The notes under the pieces: generated by a model
Databases searched by the model: none
What the model saw: the letters and a program-made list of their open reading frames with translations, nothing else
What the model was told of the DNA's origin: nothing
Made by a program: the position numbers and the translations under genes
NCBI RefSeq assembly: GCF_010731575.1
Contig: NZ_AP022617.1
Location: forward strand, 744,001-808,000
Reading direction: 5' to 3'
Length of the DNA: 64,000 nt
Origin: Mycolicibacterium monacense
GTDB taxonomy: Bacteria; Actinomycetota; Actinomycetes; Mycobacteriales; Mycobacteriaceae
In this document: positions 16,323 through 26,653 of the stretch, in pieces
How the letters are laid out: every line of letters starts with the position of its first letter
Position numbering within the stretch: position 1 is the first letter of the stretch

Positions 16323-17941
16323 GCGTCAGCCAGCAGCGCCAGCGTCGTCGGCTCGTCGTGGCCGCGCAGGGTCACCGTGTCGCCGAGAGTCCAGTGCGCG
16401 CGTTCGGCGTCCGTCGCGGCCTTGACGGTGTCGGAGGACGCGACCAACCGGTTCGGCACCGATTTCGCGAGTTCGCACAGCCGGGCGGCCTCGTTGACCG
16501 GTTCGCCGATCACGGTGTACTCGAAACGCTCCTTGGCGCCCACGTTGCCCGCGACCACCTGACCCGCCGCCACCCCGATCCCCGCCTCACAGTCGGGCAC
16601 CTCGGAGGTGAGCCGCTCGGCGATGGCGCGGGCGGCGGCCAGCGCCTCGGCCGCGGCGTTGTCGAGCGCGACCGGGGCGCCGAACACGGCCAGCACCGCA
16701 TCGCCTTCGAACTTGTTGACCAGGCCGTGGTGGCGGTCCACCTCGTCGACGATCACGGCGAAGAACCGGTTGAGCAGTTCGACGATCTCCGACGCAGGCC
16801 TGCTGGTGACCATCTGCGTCGATCCGATGATGTCGACGAAGATCACCGCGGCGTGGCGTTCCTCGCCGCCCAGCTCGATCTGCTCCTTCTCCGCCGCCAG
16901 GGCGACCTCACGGCCGACGTGGCGGCCGAACAGGTCGCGCACCCGTTCGCGTTCGCGCAGCCCCTCCACCATCTTGTTGAAACCCCGTTGCAGCTCACCG
17001 AGTTCGGTGCCGTCGAAAACGACCAGCTGACAGTCGAAGTCGCCCCGTTCGACGTTCTTGAGCGCGGCGCGCACCACGCGCACCGGGGTGGCGATGAGCC
17101 ACGACAGCAGCCACATCAGGATCAACCCGAAGAGCAGCGCGACCACCGCGATGATCATCACGGCGATCCCGAACTGCGTGGCACTCAGATTCTGCATCGA
17201 GAGCGAGAACACGGCGAGCAGGAGGATGCCGAGCACGGGCACACCCGAGCTGAGCAGCCAGACCGTCATGGTGCGGCCCATGACCCCCTGTGCGAGCCGG
17301 CGTGGTGGGCGGCCGGCTTCGAGCGCCTGGGCGGCGATCGGCCGCAGCGCGAACTCGGTGACGAGGTAGCAGGCGGTGGCCACGACGATTCCGGGGAAGC
17401 CCACCGCGAACAAGAACCGGGGGATGAACGCCGAATCCTGCAGGCCGTACAGCAGCGTCAGGAGCGCGGTACCGACGCCCCAGAAGAGCAGCAGCATCCT
17501 CGCCACCTGCCACGGCGCCCGGAACACGTTGTACTGGTCGGCGCGGGTGGGTGTGCGCTCCTCGATCGCCCATCGCAACGATCGGACGATGTGCGAGGTG
17601 ATCCACGCCGTGCCGAACAGCAGCGCGACCAGCATGTACGCGGGGACCACACCCCAGGTCAGCCAGGCCGGCGCGTCGGAGAAGACGCTCGGCACCGGGA
17701 TGGCGACGGCGTTGAGCAGCAACGACACCCCGATGCCCAGGATGTTCGTGACGAGGATCAAGAAGGTCAGGATGATCTGGATGCGGATGCGCCGGCGCTG
17801 CTGGTTCTCCTCCGGCTTGCCCAGCAGCCACGAGCCGTAATGCGGGGTGTCCGGCAGCCGCCCGCTCTGCCTGGTCACCTTCTCCAGGAGCAGGCCCAGG
17901 CGTTGTGGAACGCTTTTCTTGGCGGTCGTCGTGGCGTCCAT
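16319..17941 (-). CDS. Membrane class III adenylate cyclase with HAMP domain
   Basis: 540-aa signalling enzyme making cAMP from ATP (Rv1318c/Rv1319c/Rv1320c group). Residues about 50-280 contain several membrane helices, about 280-335 a HAMP linker and about 365-515 the catalytic domain. Catalytic residues are in place: metal Asp in FVDIIGST and in [13 protein letters not shown] (whose Lys selects adenine), and the transition-state Asn/Arg in VNEAARL. M. tuberculosis has three tandem copies here; this genome has one, plus a relative at 55174-56634. A TAGGCT hexamer lies 9 nt before the ATG. nucS is divergent 50 bp away. Confidence 0.93.
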   Translation of the reverse strand: MDATTTAKKSVPQRLGLLLEKVTRQSGRLPDTPHYGSWLLGKPEENQQRRRIRIQIILTFLILVTNILGIGVSLLLNAVAIPVPSVFSDAPAWLTWGVVPAYMLVALLFGTAWITSHIVRSLRWAIEERTPTRADQYNVFRAPWQVARMLLLFWGVGTALLTLLYGLQDSAFIPRFLFAVGFPGIVVATACYLVTEFALRPIAAQALEAGRPPRRLAQGVMGRTMTVWLLSSGVPVLGILLLAVFSLSMQNLSATQFGIAVMIIAVVALLFGLILMWLLSWLIATPVRVVRAALKNVERGDFDCQLVVFDGTELGELQRGFNKMVEGLRERERVRDLFGRHVGREVALAAEKEQIELGGEERHAAVIFVDIIGSTQMVTSRPASEIVELLNRFFAVIVDEVDRHHGLVNKFEGDAVLAVFGAPVALDNAAAEALAAARAIAERLTSEVPDCEAGIGVAAGQVVAGNVGAKERFEYTVIGEPVNEAARLCELAKSVPNRLVASSDTVKAATDAERAHWTLGDTVTLRGHDEPTTLALLADA

Positions 17942-17991
17942 TGTGCCGCCAGCCTAATTTGCGCGGGTCCGCAGACCCTAATGTTGTGCGG

Positions 17992-18663
17992 GTGCGTCTC
18001 GTCATCGCCCAGTGCACGGTCGACTACGTCGGCCGGTTGACCGCCCATCTGCCGTCCGCCCGCCGGCTGCTGCTGATCAAATCCGACGGTTCGGTCAGCG
18101 TGCACGCCGACGACCGGGCCTACAAACCGCTGAACTGGATGAGCCCACCGTGTCGGCTGTCGGAGGAGTCCGGTGATCCGCACCCCGTGTGGGTGGTGGA
18201 GAACAAGACCGGCGAGCAGCTGCGGATCACCGTCGAGGAGATCGAACACGACTCCAGCCACGACCTCGGGGTGGATCCGGGGCTGGTCAAGGACGGTGTG
18301 GAGGCGCATCTGCAGAAGCTGCTGGCCGAACACGTCGAGCTGCTGGGCGCCGGTTACACGCTGGTGCGCCGTGAGTACATGACCGCGATCGGGCCGGTCG
18401 ACCTGCTGTGCCGCGACGAGACCGGTCGTTCGGTGGCCGTGGAGATCAAACGCCGCGGTGAGATCGACGGGGTCGAACAGCTCACCCGCTACCTCGAACT
18501 GCTCAACCGGGACACCCTGCTGGCGCCGGTGTCCGGCGTGTTCGCCGCCCAACAGATCAAACCGCAGGCCCGCACGCTGGCCAACGATCGTGGGATTCGT
18601 TGTCTGATACTCGATTACGACCAGATGCGCGGTATGGACAGCGACGAGTACCGGCTGTTCTGA
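17992..18663 (+). CDS. nucS: Mismatch-specific endonuclease NucS (EndoMS)
   Basis: Main non-canonical mismatch-repair nuclease of actinobacteria, 223 aa. The N-terminal DNA-binding domain ([20 protein letters not shown]) and the C-terminal RecB-like nuclease domain are clear. The catalytic residues lie in [11 protein letters not shown] and [20 protein letters not shown]. The C-terminus [12 protein letters not shown] fits the family, although a classical beta-clamp motif is not obvious. GTG 17992 was chosen because a TAATGT hexamer ends 7 nt before it; GTG 17986 would add two residues. Corresponds to Rv1321. Confidence 0.95.
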   Translation: MRLVIAQCTVDYVGRLTAHLPSARRLLLIKSDGSVSVHADDRAYKPLNWMSPPCRLSEESGDPHPVWVVENKTGEQLRITVEEIEHDSSHDLGVDPGLVKDGVEAHLQKLLAEHVELLGAGYTLVRREYMTAIGPVDLLCRDETGRSVAVEIKRRGEIDGVEQLTRYLELLNRDTLLAPVSGVFAAQQIKPQARTLANDRGIRCLILDYDQMRGMDSDEYRLF

Positions 18664-18680
18664 GCGCTTAGACTGCCCTC

Positions 18681-18977
18681 ATGCCCAGGCGCCGCCCTCC
18701 GCCGCGGCGGTCGCGTCCGCTGCCTGCCGTGTTCGAGCAACGGCGGGTCGAGACCGGGCCCGACGGGTACGAGTACGAGGTTCGACCGGTGGTCGGCTCG
18801 CGCGCGACGAAGACTTACCGGTGCCCTGGCTGTGATCATGAGATCCGGCCCGGCACAGCACATCTCGTGGTCTGGCCGGCGGATTCGGGGGAGTCGGCGG
18901 TCGAGGACCGCCGCCACTGGCACACGCCGTGCTGGACGCACCGGGCCACGCGGGGCCCGACGCGTAGATGGTCCTAG
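18681..18977 (+). CDS. Conserved zinc-finger-like protein (Rv1322-like)
   Basis: 98-aa basic protein of unknown function, conserved after nucS in mycobacteria. It has a proline/arginine-rich N-terminus (MPRRRPPPRRSRPLP), then a likely metal site: CPGC at about residues 49-52, and a histidine/cysteine cluster HWHTPC near 79-84. This resembles treble-clef or PARP-type short finger proteins. TAGACT (18669-18674) sits 6 nt before the ATG, so the message is probably leaderless. Confidence 0.8.
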   Translation: MPRRRPPPRRSRPLPAVFEQRRVETGPDGYEYEVRPVVGSRATKTYRCPGCDHEIRPGTAHLVVWPADSGESAVEDRRHWHTPCWTHRATRGPTRRWS

Positions 18978-18981
18978 CGGA

Positions 18982-19452
18982 TCAGTGCTCGGCGGCGGGT
19001 TCGAGGAGCTCGATGAGCACGCCGCCGCCGTCCTTGGGGTGGATGAAATTGATGCGCGAGTTCGAGGTGCCGCGGCGGGGCTCGTCGTAGATGAGCCGCA
19101 CGCCCTGCTCGCGCAACCGCTCGCAGAGGCCGTCGAGGTCGCTGACGCGGTAGGCGAACTGCTGCAGGCCGGGGCCGCGCTTGTCGAGGAACTTCGCGAT
19201 GGTCGACGAGTCGTCGATCGGTGACATCAGCTGAATCTGGGTGCTGCCCACCGGGGCGCCCCGCACCGACAGCATGGCCTCGCGGATGCCCTGCTCCTCG
19301 TTGACTTCTTCGTGCAGCACGATCATGCCGAGGTGGTCGTGGTACCACCTGATCGCTTCGTCCAGATCCGGCACCGCGATACCGACGTGATCGATCGCGG
19401 TCACCAGGGCGGTGGCCAGCACTGGACGGGCGTCAATTTGCTCGGCAGTCAT
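18982..19452 (-). CDS. mce: Methylmalonyl-CoA epimerase
   Basis: Glyoxalase-fold epimerase, 156 aa, interconverting (S)- and (R)-methylmalonyl-CoA in propionate metabolism. Two vicinal-oxygen-chelate modules are visible. Metal ligands: His in AIDHVGIAV, His/Gln in LQQFAYRV, and Glu in VLIELLEP. Start taken at ATG 19452 (MTAEQIDARPVLATALV), matching the Rv1322A N-terminus; another ATG 24 bp upstream is possible. Divergent from the thiolase gene. It supports use of the methylmalonyl-CoA pathway in this organism. Confidence 0.92.
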   Translation of the reverse strand: MTAEQIDARPVLATALVTAIDHVGIAVPDLDEAIRWYHDHLGMIVLHEEVNEEQGIREAMLSVRGAPVGSTQIQLMSPIDDSSTIAKFLDKRGPGLQQFAYRVSDLDGLCERLREQGVRLIYDEPRRGTSNSRINFIHPKDGGGVLIELLEPAAEH

Positions 19453-19545
19453 ATCGCAAAGGTAACCTAACGGCATCGGTTCCGAACACTTCAGGTCACC
19501 TGTATAGCCTCATCGGAACCGCCCGAAACCCGCTTGGAGGTATTG

Positions 19546-20727
19546 ATGACGACGTCGGTGATCGTTGCTGGGGCCCGCACGCCGGTAGGCAAGTTGATGG
19601 GTTCGCTGAAGGACTTCTCGGGCAGTGATCTGGGCGGGATCGCGATCAAGGCCGCGTTGGAGAAGGCGGGTGTGGCACCGTCGTCCGTCGATTACGTGAT
19701 CATGGGCCAGGTGCTCACCGCCGGCGCCGGGCAGATGCCCGCCCGCCAGGCCGCCGTGGCCGCCGGTATCCCGTGGGACGTGCCTGCGCTGACCATCAAC
19801 AAGATGTGCCTATCGGGCATCGACGCGATCGCGCTGGCCGACCAGCTCATCCGCGCGGGTGAGTTCGACGTCGTGGTCGCCGGTGGTCAGGAGTCGATGA
19901 CCCAGGCCCCGCACCTGCTCGTCAACAGCCGCTCGGGATACAAGTACGGCGACGTGACCGCGCTCGACCACATGGCCTATGACGGCCTGCACGACGTGTT
20001 CACCGACCAGCCGATGGGTGCGCTCACCGAACAGCGCAACGACGTCGACCAGTTCACCCGCGCCCAGCAGGACGAGTTCGCTGCCACCTCGCATCAGAAG
20101 GCCGCCGCGGCGTGGAAGGACGGCGTATACGCCGACGAGGTGGTGCCGGTGTCGATCCCGCAGCGCAAGGGTGACCCCATCGAGTTCTCGGAGGACGAGG
20201 GCATCCGGGCCAACACCACGGCCGAGTCGCTGGCCGGGCTCAAGCCGGCGTTCCGCAAGGACGGCACCATCACCGCCGGTTCGGCGTCGCAGATCTCGGA
20301 CGGCGCTTGCGCAGTGGTGGTGATGAACAAGGCCAAGGCCGAGGAACTGGGCCTGACCTGGCTCGCGGAGATCGGCGCGCACGGCGTGGTCGCCGGCCCC
20401 GACTCCACCCTGCAGAGCCAGCCGGCCAACGCGATCAAGAAGGCGATCGCCCGCGAGGGCATCTCGACCGATCAGCTCGACGTGATCGAGATCAACGAGG
20501 CGTTCTCGGCGGTCGCGTTGGCGTCCACCCAGGAACTCGGCGTGGATCCGGAGCGGGTCAACGTCAACGGCGGTGCCATCGCGATCGGCCACCCGATCGG
20601 GATGTCCGGTGCCCGGATCACGCTGCACGCGGCCCTCGAGCTGGCCCGCCGCGGCTCCGGTTACGCGGTGGCCGCGCTCTGCGGTGCGGGCGGTCAGGGC
20701 GATGCGCTGATCCTGCGTCGCCCCTGA
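19546..20727 (+). CDS. fadA4: Acetyl-CoA acetyltransferase (thiolase)
   Basis: 393-aa thiolase that condenses two acetyl-CoA or cleaves acetoacetyl-CoA. Catalytic residues are intact: Cys in [19 protein letters not shown] (about residue 89), His in [12 protein letters not shown] and Cys in [17 protein letters not shown] 19546 was chosen over an in-frame ATG 12 bp upstream because GGAGG (19536-19540) lies 5 nt before it. Same position as Rv1323. Confidence 0.95.
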   Translation: MTTSVIVAGARTPVGKLMGSLKDFSGSDLGGIAIKAALEKAGVAPSSVDYVIMGQVLTAGAGQMPARQAAVAAGIPWDVPALTINKMCLSGIDAIALADQLIRAGEFDVVVAGGQESMTQAPHLLVNSRSGYKYGDVTALDHMAYDGLHDVFTDQPMGALTEQRNDVDQFTRAQQDEFAATSHQKAAAAWKDGVYADEVVPVSIPQRKGDPIEFSEDEGIRANTTAESLAGLKPAFRKDGTITAGSASQISDGACAVVVMNKAKAEELGLTWLAEIGAHGVVAGPDSTLQSQPANAIKKAIAREGISTDQLDVIEINEAFSAVALASTQELGVDPERVNVNGGAIAIGHPIGMSGARITLHAALELARRGSGYAVAALCGAGGQGDALILRRP

Positions 20728-20792
20728 CGCGTCGGCCCGGCCTCTACGACGGCTTGTAGTAATCGCGGCCGGCTTCCGGCACAATGGCGGCC

Positions 20793-21164
20793 ATGTCTGG
20801 TGCTTTCGATCTGCGTAACCCCGTCGGCTGGCTCCGGCTCGTCGGCCTGCTCGAGGCGGCGAGCTGGGTCGGGCTGCTGCTGGGGATGTACTTCAAGTAC
20901 CTCGCCAGCCCGAGCACCGAGATCGGGGTCAAGATTTTCGGACCCATCCACGGCGGCGTGTTCGTCGCGTTCCTCGCGGCCGCCGTCGTGACCGGGTTCA
21001 CTCTCAAGTGGCGGGCCTGGACATGGTTGCTGGCGGGGCTGGCGAGCATCGTCCCGCTCGGAACTGTGATTTTCCTCATATGGGCCGATCGCACGGGTCG
21101 GCTCGACGGCGACACCGTCTCCGCGGCGGGTCGGGCGGGCCGCCCCGCACCCGAAACAACGTGA
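20793..21164 (+). CDS. DUF3817 family membrane protein (copy 1)
   Basis: 123-aa integral membrane protein with about three helices and the DUF3817 hallmark IGVKIFGPIHGGVFVAFL. Function unknown. ATG 20793 is preferred: a CACAAT hexamer precedes it by 7 nt; an in-frame ATG at 20784 is the alternative. A second DUF3817 gene is at 45118-45477. It sits between the thiolase and CnoX-like genes and is not in this position in the M. tuberculosis order as I know it. Confidence 0.85.
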   Translation: MSGAFDLRNPVGWLRLVGLLEAASWVGLLLGMYFKYLASPSTEIGVKIFGPIHGGVFVAFLAAAVVTGFTLKWRAWTWLLAGLASIVPLGTVIFLIWADRTGRLDGDTVSAAGRAGRPAPETT

Positions 21165-21170
21165 CAGACT
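21165..21170 (+). promoter_or_regulatory. -10 hexamer for cnoX-like gene
   Basis: CAGACT, 7 nt before GTG 21178; suggests a leaderless transcript. Confidence 0.4.
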
Positions 21171-21177
21171 TGCACGC

Positions 21178-22077
21178 GTGACACGTCCACGACCTTCCAT
21201 CGGGCCGGCACTGGCCGGTGCGGTTGATCTGTCCGCGCTCAAACAACGCCCCGCCGCCGAGGCGGCCGGGCCCGCCGGGGCAGGCGGCCCGGGCGGAGTC
21301 GAGATCACCGAGGCGAACCTCGAAGCCGAGGTGTTGATCCGCTCCAGTCAGGTTCCCGTGGTGGTGCTGCTGTGGTCACCCCGCAGCGACTCCAGCGTGG
21401 CACTGGGGCAGACGCTCGCCGAGCTGGCGAACGCCGACGCCGGCAAGTGGTCGCTGGCGACGGTCAACGTCGACACCACGCCGCGGGTGGCGCAGATGTT
21501 CGGCGTGCAGGCGGTGCCGACGGTCGTCGCGCTCGCCGGAGGCCAGCCGATCTCGAGCTTCCAGGGGCCGCAGCCCGCCGATCAGCTACGGCGCTGGATC
21601 GACTCGCTCCTCGAAGCGACGGCAGGCAAGCTCGCCGGATCCGGTGATCCCGACCAGCCCGAGCAGGTCGACCCCGAGGTCGCGCAGGCACGCGCCTTCC
21701 TCGACAACGGCGACTTCGACGCCGCGCTGAGCGCCTACCAGGCGATCCTCGACGCCCAGCCGAATCACGCCGAGGCCAAGGGCGCGGTCCGGCAGATCGT
21801 GTTCCTCCAACGTGCGACGACGCAGCGCCCGGACGCGGTGACCGTCGCCGACGCCGCACCCGACGACGTCGACGCCGCGTTCGCCGCGGCCGACGTCGAG
21901 ATCCTCCAGCAGCAGGTCGAGGCGGCGTTCGAGCGGTTGATCGCCTTGGTCAAGCGCACCGCGGGCGACGACCGCACCCGGGTGCGAACCCGGCTCATCG
22001 AACTGTTCGAGCTCTTCGACCCGGCCGATCCCGAGGTCATCGCGGGCCGGCGCAAGCTCGCCAACGCCCTGTACTGA
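21178..22077 (+). CDS. Thioredoxin-fold co-chaperone, CnoX/YbbN-like (Rv1324)
   Basis: 299-aa protein with a thioredoxin-like domain at about residues 40-150 and a TPR-like domain at about 160-299 (RAFLDNGDFDAALSAYQAIL). The position of the redox CxxC motif reads WSPRSDSS, so both cysteines are absent and it cannot act as a disulfide reductase. CnoX/YbbN proteins of this architecture act as chaperedoxin-type holdases. GTG start. Its end converges on glgB with 6 bp between stops. Matches Rv1324. Confidence 0.88.
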   Translation: MTRPRPSIGPALAGAVDLSALKQRPAAEAAGPAGAGGPGGVEITEANLEAEVLIRSSQVPVVVLLWSPRSDSSVALGQTLAELANADAGKWSLATVNVDTTPRVAQMFGVQAVPTVVALAGGQPISSFQGPQPADQLRRWIDSLLEATAGKLAGSGDPDQPEQVDPEVAQARAFLDNGDFDAALSAYQAILDAQPNHAEAKGAVRQIVFLQRATTQRPDAVTVADAAPDDVDAAFAAADVEILQQQVEAAFERLIALVKRTAGDDRTRVRTRLIELFELFDPADPEVIAGRRKLANALY

Positions 22078-22083
22078 GCGCCG

Positions 22084-24363
22084 TCAGGACAGCGGCGGCG
22101 CAGTCGGGGGCTCCTGGACGACGGGCGCCTCGGCGGCCACCGGCTCGAACCACAGCGCCGACAGCGGCGGCAGCACCATCACCGCCGAGGCGGGCCGGCC
22201 GTGCCACGGCTCGTCGGTGGCCTGCACCGCCCCGTAGTTGCCGATGCCCGCGCCGTTGTAGTCGGCCGCGTCGGTGTTGAGCACCTCACGCCACGTCCCG
22301 GCGTGCGGCAGGCCCAGCCGGTAGTGGCTGTGCTCGGAGCCGGAGAAGTTGAACACACACGCCAGCACCGAACCGTCGTCGCCGTAGCGCAGGAAGCTCA
22401 GCACGTTGTTCGTCGAGTCGTTGGCGTCGATCCACGAGTACCCCTCCGGGCTGGTGTCGTGTGACCACAGCGCCCGGTGGCTGGTGTAGATCCCGTTCAT
22501 GTCGGAGATCATCCGCAGGATGCCGCCCGAGTAGCTGTTCTCGTCGAGTTGGTACCAGTCGACGCCCCGCTCCTCCGACCACTCCGCGCGCTGGCCGAAC
22601 TCCTGGCCCTGGAACAGCAACTGCTTACCGGGGTGCGCCCACTGGTAGGCCAGCAGCTGCCGCACGCCCGCGGCCTTGCGGTGGTCGTCGCCGGGCATCC
22701 GGCCCCACAGCGTGCCCTTACCGTGCACCACCTCGTCGTGGCTGATCGGCAGCACGTAGTTCTCGCTGAACGCGTAGAGCATCGAGAACGTCATCTCGTG
22801 GTGGTGGTAGCTGCGGTGGATGGGGTCGCGGCTGATGAACGCCAACGTGTCGTTCATCCAGCCCATGTTCCACTTCATCGAGAAGCCCAGCCCGCCCAGA
22901 TTGGTCGGACGGGTCACGCCGGGCCACGACGTCGACTCCTCGGCGATCGTCACGATGCCCGGACTGGCCTTGTGCACAGTGGCGTTCATCTCCTGGAGGA
23001 ACTGCACCGCCTCGAGGTTCTCGCGGCCGCCGTAGATGTTCGGCGTCCAGCCGCCCTCGGGCCGCGAGTAGTCCAGGTAGAGCATCGAGGCGACGGCGTC
23101 CACGCGTAGTCCGTCGACGTGGAACTCCTGCAGCCAGTACAGCGCGTTGGCGACCAGGAAGTTGCGCACCTCGGCCCGGCCGAAGTCGAAGACGTATGTG
23201 CCCCAATCCAACTGTTCACCGCGGCGGGGGTCGGCGTGTTCGTAGAGTGCGGTGCCGTCGAACCGGCCCAGCGCCCACGCGTCCTTCGGGAAGTGCGCGG
23301 GCACCCAGTCGACGATCACCCCGATGCCGGCCTGATGCAGTCGGTCGACGAGGTAGCGGAACTCGTCGGGGGTGCCCAGGCGCGAGGTCGGCGCGTAGTA
23401 CGACGTGACCTGGTAACCCCACGAACCCCCGAACGGGTGCTCGGCCACCGGCAGCATCTCGACATGGGTGAACCCGTGCTCGACGACGTACTCGGTCAGC
23501 TGATCGGCCAGCTCCACGTACGACAGGCCGGGCCGCCACGACATGAGGTGCACCTCGAGGGTGCTCATCGGCTCGAACACCGGGTTCTGGGCGGCGCGCT
23601 GCGTCATCCACGCGTCGTCGTTCCACGTGTAGCTGCTCGTGGTGACCCGCGATGCGGTCTGCGGCGGCACCTCGGTCGCGAAGGCCATCGGGTCGGCCCG
23701 CTCGCTCACCACGCCGTCGGCGCCGTGGATGCGGAACTTGTAGAGCCCGTCGACCGGGAAGTCCGGCCAGAACAGCTCCCACACCCCGGTCGAACCGAGG
23801 ACGCGCAGCTGCGCCTCGTTGCCGTCCCAGTGGTTGAAGTCGCCGATCAGCTGCACACCGTTGGCGTTGGGCGCCCAGACGGCGAACGAGACGCCTTCGA
23901 CGACGCCGTCGGGGGTTTCGAAGGTGCGCGGATGCGCCCCGAGCACCTCCCACAACCGTTCGTGGCGCCCCTCGGAGAACAGGTGCAGGTCCATCTCGCC
24001 CAGCGTGGGCAGGAACCGGTACGCGTCGGCGGTGTGGTGGATGTGCGGCTGGTCGCCGCCGTGGTCGTAGCCGACCTCGAGGCGGTAGTCGATCAGGCCG
24101 GTGAACGGCAGCGTCACCGCGAACACGCCGGCCTCGAGGTGGGTGAACACGTGGCGTTCGCCGCCGACGACGGCCGCGACCTCGGTCGCGTGCGGACGGT
24201 ACGCCCGGATCACCGTGTGGTCGTCGTATTCGTGCGCCCCGAGGATCGAATGCGGGTCGTGGTGCTCACCGGCGAGCAACCGGTTCAGGTCGGCGGTGTG
24301 CGGCCGCAGATGCGGGCTGGGGGTCACCGCGGTGTCTTTCGGCAGTCCTTTTGTCTTGGCCAT
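22084..24363 (-). CDS. glgB: 1,4-alpha-glucan branching enzyme
   Basis: GH13 enzyme that introduces alpha-1,6 branches in alpha-glucan; 759 aa. The N-terminal region and CBM48 domain ([20 protein letters not shown]) precede the catalytic barrel. The nucleophile Asp is in [15 protein letters not shown] and the acid Glu in IVTIAEEST. Start taken at ATG 24363 with GGGAG 11 nt upstream; a GTG at 24375 that overlaps the glgE stop (GTGA) would add four residues. It is in an operon with glgE, and its product works in the GlgE pathway on linear glucan made from maltose-1-phosphate. Confidence 0.96.
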   Translation of the reverse strand: MAKTKGLPKDTAVTPSPHLRPHTADLNRLLAGEHHDPHSILGAHEYDDHTVIRAYRPHATEVAAVVGGERHVFTHLEAGVFAVTLPFTGLIDYRLEVGYDHGGDQPHIHHTADAYRFLPTLGEMDLHLFSEGRHERLWEVLGAHPRTFETPDGVVEGVSFAVWAPNANGVQLIGDFNHWDGNEAQLRVLGSTGVWELFWPDFPVDGLYKFRIHGADGVVSERADPMAFATEVPPQTASRVTTSSYTWNDDAWMTQRAAQNPVFEPMSTLEVHLMSWRPGLSYVELADQLTEYVVEHGFTHVEMLPVAEHPFGGSWGYQVTSYYAPTSRLGTPDEFRYLVDRLHQAGIGVIVDWVPAHFPKDAWALGRFDGTALYEHADPRRGEQLDWGTYVFDFGRAEVRNFLVANALYWLQEFHVDGLRVDAVASMLYLDYSRPEGGWTPNIYGGRENLEAVQFLQEMNATVHKASPGIVTIAEESTSWPGVTRPTNLGGLGFSMKWNMGWMNDTLAFISRDPIHRSYHHHEMTFSMLYAFSENYVLPISHDEVVHGKGTLWGRMPGDDHRKAAGVRQLLAYQWAHPGKQLLFQGQEFGQRAEWSEERGVDWYQLDENSYSGGILRMISDMNGIYTSHRALWSHDTSPEGYSWIDANDSTNNVLSFLRYGDDGSVLACVFNFSGSEHSHYRLGLPHAGTWREVLNTDAADYNGAGIGNYGAVQATDEPWHGRPASAVMVLPPLSALWFEPVAAEAPVVQEPPTAPPLS

Positions 24364-24371
24364 GCGTGTGT

Positions 24372-26459
24372 TCACTCCCTACGCAGTAGGTTGAGGCGTT
24401 GGTCGGCGGGCACCTGGGGCATGTTGAGCACGTGCGCGACCGCCTTCGCCGGTTCGATGCGCACGTAGTTCGACTGCCCCCACTGGTATTCCTCTCCGGT
24501 GATCTCGTCGCGGACCCAGAACCTGTCGTATGGCTCCATTCCCAATGCGGGCATGTCCAACCACACTGTGGCCTCTTCGGGCCCGAACGGGTTGAGCGTG
24601 ACCACGACGAGGACCTGATCACCGGTGGCCGGGTCGAACTTGCTGTAGGCCAGGACGGCGTCGTTGTCGGGGTAGTGGAACGTGATGGTCCGCAGTTCGT
24701 GCAGCGCCGGATGCACCCGCCGAATCTCGTTGAGCCGGGTGATGAACGGCTCCAGTGACTCCCCGTCGGCCAGGGCGGCGTCGAAGTCGCGCGGACGCAG
24801 TTCGTACTTCTCGGAGTTGAGGTACTCCTCGCTGCCTTCCCGCACCGGTCGGTGTTCGAACAGTTCGTAACCGGAGTAGACCCCCCACACCGAACTCATC
24901 GTGGACGCCAGCACCGCGCGGATCGCGAACATGCCGGGGCCGCCGTGCTGGAGGCTTTCGTGCAGGATGTCGGGGGTGTTGACGAACAGGTTGGGCCGCG
25001 CATAGTCGGCGTGTTCGGCGATCTGCCTGCCGAACTCGGTCAACTCGTGTTTCGACGTCCGCCAGGTGAAGTACGTGTACGACTGCGTGTAGCCGAGTTT
25101 CGCCAGCCCGTACAGGCGGGCCGGCCGGGTGAACGCCTCGGCCAGGAACAGCACGTCGGGGTCCTCGTTCTTGATCTCCCCGATCAGCCACGCCCAGAAG
25201 TTGGGCGGTTTGGTGTGTGGGTTGTCCACGCGAAAGACCTTGACGCCGTGGGAGATCCAGAACCGGACCACCCGCAGCACCTCCATGTACAACCCCGTCG
25301 GGTCGTTGTCGAAGTTCAGCGGATAGATGTCCTGGTACTTCTTCGGCGGGTTCTCCGCGTAGGCGATGGTGCCGTCGGGCAGCACGGTGAACCACTCCGG
25401 ATGCTCGCGCGCCCACGGATGGTCCGGCGCACACTGCAGCGCCAGGTCCAGCGCCACCTCGAGGCCTTCGTCACGGGCCGCGGCGACGAAGTCGTCGAAG
25501 TCCTCGATGGTGCCCAACTCCGGGTGCACGGCGTCGTGGCCGCCCTCGTCGCTGCCGATCGCCCACGGTGACCCCACGTCGTTCGGGCCCGCGGTCACGC
25601 TGTTGTTCGGGCCCTTGCGGTGCACCTTGCCGATCGGGTGGATCGGCGGGAGGTAGACCACGTCGAAGCCCATCCGGGCGACCCGGGGCAGCGCCTTGGT
25701 GGCGGTGGCGAACGTGCCGTGCACGGGGTGGCCCTGGCTGTCCCAACCGCCGGTGGAGCGGGGGAAGAACTCGTACCAGGAGCCGAAGCGGGCCAGCGGG
25801 CGGTCCACCCAGACGCCGTATTGCTCACCGCGGGTGACCAATTCGCGCAGCGGATACTGGTCGAGCAGTGCGGTGACGTCGGCCGCCAGCGCCGCCCCCG
25901 CCCGGTAGAACGGATCGCCGGGTTCGCGCAGTCGTTCGACGGCCTGCACCAGCGGGTAGCGGTCCTGACGGGGGACACCGGTGGCGGCCCGCTCCAGCAG
26001 CCGCGCGCCCACGAGCAGATCGTTGTCCAGTTCGGACTCGCTCTGGCCGGCGTCGAGTTTGGCGATCACGTTGTGGCGCCAGCTGGCGATCGGATCGCCC
26101 CAGCCGTCGACACGGTAGGTCCACAACCCGACCGCGTCCGGTACGAAGTGCCCGTGGAAGACATCGGGGGTGCGGCCCAGGCTCATCGGCAGCGCCTGCG
26201 GCTTCTTCCGCGGCGAAGGGTTGACGACCTCGTCGATCGGCACGGCCTCGGTGGTGCTCACCCGGCCGACCGGAGCGTCGGCGAGTTCGGGATAGGACGT
26301 GCCGTGATAGCGCACCACCAGCGTTGCGGAGACGGCTTCGTGGCCCTCGCGCCACACCGTGGCGCTCACCGGCACCACCTCACCCACCACCGCTTTGGCC
26401 GGATACCTGCCGCCGGATACCACGGGCGCGACGTCATCGATTCCGATACGGCCGGCCAC
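24372..26459 (-). CDS. glgE: Alpha-1,4-glucan:maltose-1-phosphate maltosyltransferase
   Basis: GH13 subfamily 3 enzyme that elongates alpha-glucan from maltose-1-phosphate, a well-known mycobacterial pathway. The nucleophile Asp is in [17 protein letters not shown], the general acid Glu in VLFLAEAF, and the [14 protein letters not shown] segment is diagnostic. GTG 26459 was chosen because AGAGGAG lies about 5 nt upstream and the family N-terminus ([20 protein letters not shown]) begins there, giving 695 aa; two adjacent GTGs and an ATG at 26495 are alternatives. Upstream of glgB, and divergent from glgP (194 bp apart). Confidence 0.95.
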   Translation of the reverse strand: MAGRIGIDDVAPVVSGGRYPAKAVVGEVVPVSATVWREGHEAVSATLVVRYHGTSYPELADAPVGRVSTTEAVPIDEVVNPSPRKKPQALPMSLGRTPDVFHGHFVPDAVGLWTYRVDGWGDPIASWRHNVIAKLDAGQSESELDNDLLVGARLLERAATGVPRQDRYPLVQAVERLREPGDPFYRAGAALAADVTALLDQYPLRELVTRGEQYGVWVDRPLARFGSWYEFFPRSTGGWDSQGHPVHGTFATATKALPRVARMGFDVVYLPPIHPIGKVHRKGPNNSVTAGPNDVGSPWAIGSDEGGHDAVHPELGTIEDFDDFVAAARDEGLEVALDLALQCAPDHPWAREHPEWFTVLPDGTIAYAENPPKKYQDIYPLNFDNDPTGLYMEVLRVVRFWISHGVKVFRVDNPHTKPPNFWAWLIGEIKNEDPDVLFLAEAFTRPARLYGLAKLGYTQSYTYFTWRTSKHELTEFGRQIAEHADYARPNLFVNTPDILHESLQHGGPGMFAIRAVLASTMSSVWGVYSGYELFEHRPVREGSEEYLNSEKYELRPRDFDAALADGESLEPFITRLNEIRRVHPALHELRTITFHYPDNDAVLAYSKFDPATGDQVLVVVTLNPFGPEEATVWLDMPALGMEPYDRFWVRDEITGEEYQWGQSNYVRIEPAKAVAHVLNMPQVPADQRLNLLRRE

Positions 26460-26653
26460 CACCACTCCTCTTCGAATCGGCGCGACCACCAGCATCGTCG
26501 ATGTGGCCACTCTGTCGGTTGGTTCTGTCTCGGTCGGTTGTCGTAGACCTTCTCCGCGCCCTATACCCACCGTAGTGCGCGGCCCAACCCGAAGCCGGCC
26601 AAGGAATCGACGAGGGGCTGCGGCGCTCGGAGAAGTCAGTAAGGTAAACCCAC

